Below are positions 1-10,611 of a stretch of 64,000 nucleotides of DNA, piece by piece. The DNA is taken from NCBI GenBank assembly GCA_001632435.1, contig KV423914.1, positions 351,764 to 415,763 of the forward strand. Reading direction: 5' to 3'. The stretch's first letter is position 1. The number at the start of each line of letters is the position of its first letter. Made by a program: the position numbers and the translations under genes. Source of the DNA: Calocera cornea HHB12733 (Eukaryota > Basidiomycota > Dacrymycetes > Dacrymycetales > Dacrymycetaceae). The notes under the pieces were generated by a model. It was not told the origin of the DNA and ran no database searches. It saw only the letters and a program-made list of their open reading frames with translations.

Positions 1-225
1 TGCAGCAGGGCCCTGTGGCTGTGACCTTCCCAGCCACATTAGGGTCATGTCGGGAAACCCCTCTCTAGGGTCCTTGACATTAGGACCGTGAGCTGAGGGT
101 CCTGCCGCCTGAGAATCTCGTGACCTGGAAAGTGCAAATGGTATACATTGCATGAATACAACAAGTGCCAAAACAAGCGCAGCTGCATCACATGGGGATG
201 CAAAGCAACGAGAGCCAAAAGACGA

Positions 226-2195
226 TCATGACGACTCGGTCTTGCGCGACTGGTCAGAGGTGAGCAGGTCCTCGTCGGAACTGTTGAACTCCCAGGGCGT
301 GACCTCTTTGCTCCTCTGCGGCGCTCGCATGCTCAGCGCAGGAGACTGCACCCTCCTCATCGTACTCTCCGTACTGGCCGACGCCGTCGTAGGTGTCGGC
401 GAGCTGGCCTTGGCAGACGGCAGGACACCCATCGTCTCAGCACGATGCCGGGGTGTCGCGTGCGGATCGAACACATCTGCCTTGACTCGAGGAGTTACCC
501 GCGGATCGCCATTTGCTGTCGCCGAAGACGAGGATGAAGTCGGGCTGAGAAGCACCGCTGCAGAGGCGGATGTGCGTAGGCGCGGCTTGGACGGATTGGA
601 TCGAGGTAAAGGCGGTAGGGGGTGGTCCGCGCGGTTCACGGTGTTCCCGCTCCCTGTCCGCTTGCGGTTCAGGTAATCTTGGTATTGGGCAATGGCACCT
701 TGATCCTTCTCATGTATTCGATGTGCGACTGGGGAGATGGCCGGTCCGCGCGGTGTAGACTTGGAAGGGAACGGCGCAGACGGGGCGCGGGGTGTCTCCA
801 TTTGGAACATAGTCCTGTCCGGCGGTGATGTCGCGGGCGAGGTATACGAAGGGCTGCGAGTGGGTATCATGGATGCTGCTTTTGAGGAGTTGGACGAGTT
901 GAAAGACGAGGTCGAGAATGTTCCTGACGGGTGATCCGGGAACTGAACTGGATTCGACTGAACCGAACCTTGACTGTGCTGCGGACGCAAAGATCTAGAC
1001 GCAGGAGATTCAGGTACAGGCCCGCCATAGTCGGTATCGCCTGAGCTCGTCGTGCCACTCGCATTCGACAAGCTCCGTATTCGATGTCTGCCGTTGGTGT
1101 AGCTCTCCAGCTCTGCCGATCCGCTCGATATCGAGCTATCGATCGAGAACCGGTTCCAGTCATCGCGCGCGGCTGCTGATCGTGCCCGGCGGACCTTCTT
1201 GTTGGCGTCGATCAGGTTGCGGATGAACTGTTCCAGCTCATCCTTGGTGGTTTGTCTGAGGAGCAATCAGATGATTCCAGCCTCCCACATGTGGCTACAT
1301 ACGAGAATGCAAAGTCGGGCGCCGTAAAGCCCTCGTTATTACGTGCGAGGTATTGGCAGCCTCGATTGATCAAGAGCTGTGCAACTATCGAATGCCCCCA
1401 TGCGCTCGCACTGCAACAAGAAGTTAGATGAGAATACACGACATATTGACCTGAGGGACGCACTAGTGAAGTGGCGTATTGCCGAGCATGTCCGGCAGGT
1501 CAAAGTCGGCGCCTAAATCGCACAGTAGCTGTCACAAGAGTTAGATTCCCGACCTTGAAACATAAAGTGGATTTGGTCACCCGAGCAAAATCTTCGTTCC
1601 CAGCTGACGCGGCAATGTGTAGGGCAGTCTTTCCCTGCTCGTTCGCCCAATCTAACAGCATAGGGTACCGTTCATGGTATGCTCGTGCCATTCGCATTGA
1701 TGCCTGGTGAACGTCGTTCACCACCATCTCTCCGTTGTAGGGATTTGGTAGTCCCTTCCTCAAGGAAGCTAGCAAAATGAGGATCGTATTATTTTCTTCA
1801 TCCTGAGTGCTCTTGTCAGACAATGGCACAGATCCGTGCAGTGCAGAATGGCGCACCTTGCTCAACTCCAGATCATCGTGTCCGCTATTCAGCAAGTACT
1901 CAAATATTTCGGCATGCCCACACAGAGCAGCCCATGCCAACGATGTATACTGCTCCCCCGACGAGCCGTCATCATCGACATCCGGGTTGCGAATATCGAC
2001 ATCAGGCCGCGAAACGAGGCGACGGACGAGGAAGAAGTTGTTGTCTGCAATCTCATCAGCTGGCTGCAGGATCTCCTCCTATCGATTGTGCCTACGCTGT
2101 ATGGCCTTGCGGAGCCTCTCCTGTAGATTTCTCGACTCCTTTCGTGTGCTTGGACCGGCCGTTCTGCCCGGTCTCGCCGGCGGGGACAGGCTCAT
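226..2195 (-). CDS. avo2: Ankyrin-repeat protein, Avo2-like (TORC2 subunit)
   Basis: About 600 residues in four main exons; introns at 1580-1529, 1463-1411 and 1302-1256, all GT-AG. The N-terminal half has ankyrin units (AWAALCGHAEIFEYLL, GKTALHIAASAGNEDFARV, NTPLHYASAWGHSIVAQLL), followed by GFTAPDFAFS, which resembles the end of the Avo2 repeat block, then a long Ser/Pro-rich disordered tail. Avo2 is a peripheral subunit of TOR complex 2; the assignment rests on repeat layout and the RLRKAI...FLVRRL start. An in-frame TAG at 2081-2079 interrupts the N-terminal region. It must be removed by an intron (a 36-nt GT-AG candidate is the only one that keeps RLRKAIQ and the frame) or it is a nonsense change; no ATG follows before the repeats. 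The start at 2195 is the ATG that begins the serine/proline leader before RLRKAI. Other ankyrin proteins are possible. Confidence 0.68.
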
Positions 2196-2939
2196 GTTCT
2201 GGGGAGGTGGTGAGGGACACGCCGCCCAACGCCCAATGCCTCCGCCCATGAGCCACGACGCGCGCCTTCCCCGCGCTTCGGTTCGGGCGCTTCTGACGAC
2301 CATCCTCTCGGGTGTTCCGTAATCCACGCCTATGGAAATAATGCTTCGCTGAACCGAATTCCTGTCTAGTTTGCGCTGCTCATTCAACCAATCACTGGAA
2401 TGGGACGCCGTACGTGCTTCTCACATGCTGCTTCAGAAGATACATGTCATGTGCTTCCTCCAGCCTTACAACGTGCCTTTTCCCGCGGGACTCCAGATTC
2501 CACATGACGGACTCAAACGGGTTGCACGCACTGCTGTCCTATTTCCAGCTGAATCTCTGAGGCTCAACCATTGGAGCAATGTGCGCAACCACTGTTCCCC
2601 TGGTGGTCACCTACACTGTACCTAGCTGCTTCTCTCCGCATGGATAGCTTAAACGTGTCCATTCCACCACGAGGAAAAGCCTACAATTCCTAATGCTCTG
2701 TCGACTACCCTGTGCTTGCCCATGCGCCTGGGCTCTTCGCATCCCCTGAGTGGTGCGATTCAACCCTTTTCTGCTGCACTCTCCTCGGCACACACCGTTG
2801 CGCCTGTGTGCTGCTCTTTGGGCTTATTCGCTTGGCGAACAGATCTGGCCTTCCACTCGTCTATAAATCCCCCTCTTTTTTACAATTCAGCGCAACTGAG
2901 CTCTGCAACGTCTTAATTTCCCTGAAACTAGTATCAACA
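2196..2939. other. Divergent intergenic region
   Basis: Holds the upstream regions of the Avo2-like gene (leftward) and the histidine phosphatase (rightward). Apart from the TATA box near 2862 I see no conserved coding signal. Confidence 0.6.
2862..2867 (+). promoter_or_regulatory. TATA box of the secreted histidine phosphatase gene
   Basis: TATAAA lies 78 bp upstream of the ATG at 2940, followed by a pyrimidine-rich stretch and CAACA just before the start codon, the usual layout of a strongly expressed fungal gene. Inferred from sequence and spacing. Confidence 0.55.
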
Positions 2940-3610
2940 ATGAAGCTTCTTGTGTTTGTGCTCGTCTTTGGTACCGCTGTCTTCGCCCAGCAATACCAGT
3001 ATCTCATCCGTCACGGTGAGAAGCCTGCCAATGGCAGCCAGGGCCTCACCGTGCAGGGCGAGGAGCGTGCTCAGTGCCTGACTACCGTGGGTTCATTCTC
3101 CGTAACGGCAACACAAGCCGCTGACGGTCAGCGAAAGGTCTTCGGGCCCAGCTCGGCGTACAACATCGGCTACATCATGGCCGAAACGCCCAAGTCAAAC
3201 GGTGACCGTACGCGACCGCTTGAGACCGTCACCCCGCTCGCAGAGGAGCTCGGGCTGACCGTCGACATCTCCTGGTAAGCCCTTTTCCGGTTCCTAGGTC
3301 GTCCCGTGCTTATGACAATAGCGATCGTGACGACCCGGACTGCGTTGCCGCTGCTGTCGCGGCCTACCAGAGCACGGAGGGGGCTGAGAACGTCCTCATC
3401 TGCTGGGAGCACGGCGAGCTCACCGACATCGCCACGTCGCTCGGCGTTGCCGACGCTCCCGAGTACCCGGATGCCGAGTACGTAGCAAACGCCCCTTCTG
3501 TGCTGGAGGTACTGACTCTGTACAATAGCTACAACCTCATCTGGACCGTCACTGGCGGGGACCTCATCTCGACCACCTCTGAGGACTGCCCGGGCCTTGA
3601 CACCGACTGA
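2940..3610 (+). CDS. Small secreted histidine-phosphatase (phosphoglycerate mutase-like) protein
   Basis: 190 residues in three exons; introns 3275-3321 and 3478-3528. Residues 1-16 (MKLLVFVLVFGTAVFA) form a signal peptide. The catalytic RHG motif is in YLIRHGEKP, and a second histidine sits in CWEHGELTDIA, as in the histidine phosphatase superfamily, where the first His is phosphorylated and the second helps bind phosphate. It is short for the superfamily and lacks the large cap of fungal acid phosphatases and phytases. Substrate unknown; the secretion signal points to an extracellular role. It has its own TATA box and lies convergent to the Cbk1-like kinase gene. Confidence 0.82.
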
Positions 3611-3892
3611 GTGCCCTGTGCGCCAGTACTTGGTGCATCGACATGTAAAGTAGTGCAGCCCAATGCGAACCTGTTCTACATTTGCGCCTCGCCGAGTATA
3701 GCAGACTACAGAGCCTCACTTCAGCCACACAGATGGGTTACTTCATGTGCATTCTACCCAACCTCAGCCTACACGCCAGCACCAGCTAGTTCCTCTCTCT
3801 CATGATAGTATCTGTACAAGGGGTTTGAGGTTCCCGAATCCCAGCCTGCGTACGCTCCGCGCTAAGGATGAAGGATTGATGAAAAGACGAAG

Positions 3893-3931
3893 CTGTGAGC
3901 CATGAGCCGTGAGCCGTGAAGCCGTGAGTGA
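3893..3931. repeat. GTGAGCC-type minisatellite, block 1
   Basis: Four to five imperfect copies of a 7-8 bp unit (TGTGAGCC, ATGAGCC, GTGAGCC, GTGAAGCC, GTGAGTG) in tandem. A second block of the same unit lies at 4058-4097. Seen directly in the sequence. Confidence 0.75.
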
Positions 3932-4057
3932 GTGGATCGAAGGGGAGTAATAATGCAATTTGCCTGGTGCTGCGCTCCGCGCACGAGCCCGTCGCTGCCA
4001 TGGTACGACTGAGCGATGCGAGGAGGAAGAAGGCGCGCGCAGCAAGGCGCCGAAACG

Positions 4058-4097
4058 TGAGCGATGCCGTGAGCCGTGACCGTAACCGTGAGCCAGG
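4058..4097. repeat. GTGAGCC-type minisatellite, block 2
   Basis: Copies of GTGAGC, GTGAGCC, GTGACC, GTAACC and GTGAGCC in tandem, ending about 20 bp from the stop codon of the NDR kinase, so probably within its 3' UTR. Confidence 0.7.
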
Positions 4098-4116
4098 AGC
4101 GCAGGAGCCGGGGCAC

Positions 4117-5873
<1,757 letters not shown>

Positions 5874-7835
5874 GCTCTTGACGCTTTTGCTGGGCGGGGA
5901 GGGGGCGTAGCTAGGGAACGACGGGGGTATCGAGGTGCGGGAGAGATACGGTTACGTGAGAGCGAACGCGGGGACGGGGCACGAGGCGGAGTGGGAGCGG
6001 CTGCCGCTGGAGGCTAGTGGAGTGGCGCACAGGGGCCAATGAAGTGCAAAGTGGGGACAATGGACACAGGAATGCAGGAGGAGAATGGGCGGGGAGGGGG
6101 AGGAGAGTGAGGAGGAGCGCGGGTGAGGCGGACAAGGGCAGGCACCGTGGGGGAGCTGGACCCGTGCAGCGTGCAGTGTCCCCTCGCCTGTCGATGGCCA
6201 CTATCGCCGGAAGAAGAAATGGAAGCTACCGTTTCCGGCCCTCGTTTCCTCACAAAAGAAGCACAAGACTCTTTCACACCCTGAAACCACACTCTGCGGT
6301 CCGCCCTCGGCGTCACGACCATCGATTCGCAATGTACAGATCTGAGCCATCGCTCGTTATCGATTGGGCAAGCACGCTGCTTGTACTGGCTGCACCGCAC
6401 GGCACGAAGCACGGAGCTCACCGGTAACTACCCTGCGACGCGTCGACAACACATTCCTGCGTCTTCTGCTCGCACCGCAAATTGACGCGTTCTCAGTGAC
6501 CGCCCTCACATTTTACCAGGGCCAGGAACCATCACGACCACTATCATACCAAACTTCGCTGACTGTTGTTTCGTACTTTGATTACTACATGTCGGGCGGC
6601 CCTGCCAGCGGGTTTGGATGTTTCATGAGCAGATACGAGGGGCTCTGATTGGTGCACAGTGTGCATCATCAGTCGCCTCCTTGTACTTCATCAGCGTCGC
6701 TGGGACAAATCTTTGTCACCCTTCGATAGAATGATGCACCATTTCGACCAGAAGCACGATACGTACAAGGATCAGCCAAGGAAGGACCACCTTCCAAGCC
6801 ACTTCGCTCCGACCCTTCCACTTCCTCTACTAGCGCTTGGAAACTCACATCAAGCCAATCATTCCAGTCGCCTCCTCAAGACACTCCTGTCTCTGGAAAC
6901 CCGCATGCACAGCCAGAGTCACTACAATATCACCCAGCATCAGCCTTCCAATCCACAGGAGTCAGATCTGAACCGTGACTCATGGCCGAGAAACGCCTGT
7001 CAGGACAAGACCGACCCTACAATGCCTGTTTCACATTTCATGTAGATTCCCGACATCGACATGGATCCTGGTCATTGTCAGCCCGCCGTCAGGGACCGTC
7101 GGCGCGTCGTAAATACCGCGGCTCCGGGCGGGCGTGCCGACAGCGCCCTCCTGACCCGATGTGGTTCGGCAGAAAGCTGCCCGCTGTGGGCTTTGGAAGG
7201 TGAGCGGTCTGTGGCTGGGTTGTGCGTGCTGGGAATGGGGATGCAGCGGACGGTGAGGTGCCCGGCGGCAGGGATTTCAGCGGCTTCGCGCGGAGAAGCA
7301 TACCACTCTCCTAGTACAACAGTAACCGTCGCGTTTGCTCAGTATTTCAAGCAGAACCTTCCAGTACATTTCCAGTACATTTCCCCTCCTCCGTCCAGTA
7401 ATATCCCAACACCTACACCCACTCACGTGAGCAACAGCACCCACATTCCGCCAGCCAGCAGTGAGCAGCCAGCAGCCGGCAGCCTCCCCATGGGGTCGGC
7501 CGGCCGGCCCTCGGCCCATCCGCCCGGCCCACCGCCAGCCTCAGGCTGGCGGGGTCCCTTGTCCCGAGCGCCGAAGCATCTCCGAGCTACTGATATGGGT
7601 TGTGGGTGCGTGCTGTACGGGACGGCTCCCGAGCGGGGTTCAGTGCATGCTAGTGGTGTGGGGGTATGGTTGTCCCGCCGTGTGACCTCGGTGTACAGTA
7701 CGTATTTATGATCGCCCCTCCGCTAGGCACGTCCCACCCTGCTCCTCCCTCCCGGTGTCCGACCCGCTTCTTCACCCCAGCCTGCGTGACACTCCCGCGC
7801 CAGCCCAGCTCAGCAGCACATCACACTAGCGCAAC
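5874..7835. other. Long gene-free region upstream of the NDR kinase
   Basis: Nearly 2 kb between divergent genes. ORFs here lack family motifs, intron logic or codon bias. It includes a GA-rich stretch next to the kinase ATG, two ACGCGT sites (6438, 6485), a CAG/CCAG-rich patch near 7450-7490 and a GC-rich hairpin at 7532-7552. Probably promoter and 5' UTR of both flanking genes. Confidence 0.5.
7532..7552. repeat. GC-rich inverted repeat (9-bp arms, 3-nt loop)
   Basis: CCGCCAGCC, TCA, GGCTGGCGG: perfect 9-bp arms. Lies about 280 bp upstream of the beta-lactamase-fold gene. Could be a protein-binding palindrome or a chance GC-rich hairpin; no T-run follows. Confidence 0.5.
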
Positions 7836-9196
7836 ATGGACTCCCTCAAGCCCACGCTCGACGCCCTGCTCAAGCAATACACCTCCAAGCCCGACGTCAT
7901 CCCCGGCGTGGCGCTCGTCGTCACGCGCTCGTCGGGGCCGATCTACAGCGGCGCCGCTGGGCTGCGCGACCTCAGCAAGCCCGATGTGCCTATGACGGTC
8001 GATACGGTGATGTGGATCGCTAGTATGAGCAAGGCTATTAGTGAGTGGTTTGGGTTGTTGAATTGGTCGAAGGGGTGGGGCTGATGTGGTGCTGCTGGGT
8101 AGCGAGCATCTGCGCAATGATCGTTGTGGAGAGGGGGCTCATTGGGTTGGATGACGACCTTAAGAAGGTCATCCCGGAGCTCAAGGACCTGCAAGTGTGC
8201 GTGTACCGCCTATCGAATGAATATTGTAGCAGATACTAACGGCACGCAGCATCGACCGCACCAAGCCATATGAAGACGGCAACTACACGCTCAAGCCGTC
8301 CACCAAGCCCGTGACGCTGCGGCACATGCTCACACACTCGAACGGCATCCTCTACTCGCAGTGGTACCCGCACTCGCAGGCATACGCCGACGCGCACGGC
8401 ATCCCGAACCTGCGCACTGGCAAGCGCTCGGCGTGGAAGTTCCCCCAGTGGCACGAGGCCGGCGAGGAGTGGCACTACGGGATGGGGATCGACTATGCCG
8501 GGCTGGTGGTGGAGCACGTGTCGGGGAAGAAGCTCGGCGAGTTCCTGCAGGAGAACCTGTTCGCCCCGCTCGGCATGACCAGCACGAGCTTCAACATGCG
8601 GCCCGACATGCTCGCGCGCAAGGCCGCGCCCTACACGCGCAAGGACGGCAAGATCGTCCCGAACGGCAGCGAGCTCTTTGCGTTTGAGGTCGACCAGGAG
8701 TCGGGCGGCGGAGGGCTGTGGAGCACCGCTGAGGACTACGCAAAGTTCGTACGCATGATCCTGGCCGGGGGAAAGACGCCGGAGGGGAAGGTCTTGATCA
8801 AGAAGGAAACACTGGATTTGGGGATGCAGGGTCATCTGGAGCCAAAGGCCAAGCAGAGCGTCAACGATGCGCATGTCGAGACGGCGCTGTCCAAGTTCCC
8901 GGGGGCGAAGCGGGACTACGGCTTGGTATGTCTTCGCCTCCCACTTCATCTCCCTCTAGCATCAAGCTGATGCGCGGTTATTGTAGTTCGGCATGACATT
9001 CGAGGAAGACCTCCCGACCGGTCGCCCAGCGGGCAGCATACAGTGGGACGGCGCCCCAAGTTGCCACTGGTTCGTCGACACCAACACGGACGTCGGCTTG
9101 GTTCAGGTCGTGCAGATCATGCCCTTTGGGGATCCGGAGGTGCAGGGCCTGTTGAGGGAGGTCGAGACGGCAGTTTATAAGGCGCTGAAGGCGTAG
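7836..9196 (+). CDS. Beta-lactamase-fold serine hydrolase (class C / EstB-like)
   Basis: 394 residues in four exons; introns 8041-8102, 8197-8249 and 8926-8986. The class C beta-lactamase / penicillin-binding-protein fold is shown by SMSK (Ser63 nucleophile, Lys66 base), the LRHMLTHSNGI block typical of fungal members, a tyrosine in WHYGMGIDYAG at the second motif position, GGGGLWSTAEDYAKF and WDG at the third motif. There is no signal peptide, so it is probably cytosolic. Fungal members include esterases and transesterases (EstB, LovD); the substrate cannot be read from sequence and no lovastatin-type cluster is nearby. Confidence 0.9.
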
Positions 9197-9429
9197 TTTG
9201 GGCGCTTGAGGGCGATGACATTGTACTGTAGTTGAATAAAGAAAATGTATCAGTTCTGTCATTGGCGTACTACCATCGTCGTGACTTGTTTCCGCTCCGA
9301 GCCCGTTGCTTGTCGAGGCGTCTTCCTCGTTTATGAGTCAACATAGACATTGTGGAAAACGGGCTTTGGAAGCTCCGTTCATTATTGGAAAGGACTGCCG
9401 CGAAGAAACGGTTCGTCCGAAACCAGTAA

Positions 9430-9619
9430 GGAGCAGAGGAAGGACCAAGTCCAGATCCCCCGACAACACAACCCAGCGAGTGTAGCAGGAAGGTCATCAG
9501 CAGGGCGGCAAAAATTACCTAACCACAAACGATCGCTGTGCGACCGTGTTAGTGGTTAAAGGTTTGACTAATAAGAACAGATACTACACTTGATCTAAGC
9601 CGAAAGGCCAGATCGGTAA
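9430..9619 (-). ncRNA. U2: U2 spliceosomal snRNA
   Basis: The reverse strand carries the conserved U2 5' domain: GGCCTTTCGGCTTAGATCAA for stem I, then GTGTAGTATCTGTTCTTATT with the GUAGUA that pairs with the intron branch site. Downstream is a strong hairpin (arms from AACCAC and GTGGTT, extended by ACGGTCGC/GCGATCGT) and then an Sm-site-like AATTTTTG (rc of about 9509-9516). A 3' stem-loop GGAC-TTG-GTCC-TTCC at 9452-9442 resembles loop IV. 5' and 3' ends are estimated from homologous U2 RNAs (about 190 nt). U2 snRNP recognises the branch point during spliceosome assembly; PRP5, its helicase partner, is also in this window. Confidence 0.93.
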
Positions 9620-10611
9620 GGAAAGCAGAAAGGCGCGGGCCTCGGGCTGTTATGAGGGTTTTGGGAGCGCGCACGAGCCACCGTCCGTGCGCGGTCTGCG
9701 CGTCGGAGCATTGCCCAACTACGTCTGCACCGCCTTATCAGTCAAGATCTCGATCTCGAGATCTCTCATCAGCCGCTGTGCCCGAAACAGCAAGATCTGC
9801 ACGACCCGGACCAGCGCCCGTCGGGCTTGGAAGTGTATCTGTTGTGCAGACCGTCGCCAACTGCAGTCTGTTTGAGAGCGTCCATGCCGGGCTAGTCGCC
9901 GTTCCGGGCAGAAGAAATGGATGAAATAGGCGAATATGGGGGCGTGGGGGCTTGAGCATGCTGTAGACCATAAATAGGTGCATCGCAGCAGTAGGCATGG
10001 GAAGCTGGAAGGGTTCACTTCGAATGCATGATGTGGTTATCTCCGGATCTGACATCGCCGGGATATCTTTCGGCTCCCACTGGCAGCCCGAACATCAGCA
10101 GGAGTCTGGGCACACTCTCGAACCATACAATCCAGCCATACAAACGCACGTGCATTGTCGCCCAGCGCAGCCAGCTCCCTAGGAATTCTGAGTAGGGGAT
10201 CCAAAGACCTCTCAGTTGTCCATTGTGGATTGATTCCCAATGGGCCACCGGCCGAGACAAGTCATGAGCGCAGGACGCCCTACGTCACCCTTCTTCCGCG
10301 CCCGCGGCAGCACCGCCCGTCATTGCTGACACGCCCTTCCCGCGTCACGCCTCTCCGACAGCCTGCGTCCGCGTCCGCATGCGAATGCCGGGAAACAGCG
10401 AGCTCAGGAGCTGACCGGTGCGGGTTGGCCTTCTAGGGCTTGGACGGCGACTGCGACCTGACTGCGACGCTCGACTTAGTGGTTTGGTTATACAGCCTGC
10501 TTCCTCGCTCCGAGCACGACTGGCTGCGCGATCCTGTCCCGACCCTTTGTCCACTTGCTACAAAACGCCGCAGCTTGCACAATCTCTCCAAACAAGCGCA
10601 TACAAGCACCA
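9620..10611. other. Intergenic region between U2 snRNA and LEC1
   Basis: About 1 kb with no supported gene. It holds the U2 upstream promoter region (on the reverse strand) and the LEC1 5' region. I could not pick out a defined snRNA promoter element. Confidence 0.45.

Larger units (their letters stand above)
3611..4116. other. Convergent intergenic region with short repeats
   Basis: Space between the stop codons of the histidine phosphatase and the NDR kinase. Contains two GTGAGCC-type repeat blocks and otherwise no coding signal; antisense ORFs here are made by the repeats. Confidence 0.6.

Noticed and set aside
3893..4097. Possible CRISPR-like array
   Set aside because: Unit is 7-8 bp with no spacers, and the genome is eukaryotic.
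8236..8949. 237-residue ORF antisense to the beta-lactamase-fold gene
   Set aside because: Leucine/arginine-rich shadow of a well-supported coding exon.
7836..9196. Statin/polyketide cluster suggested by an EstB/LovD-like hydrolase
   Set aside because: No polyketide synthase, P450 or transporter genes nearby; neighbours are housekeeping genes.
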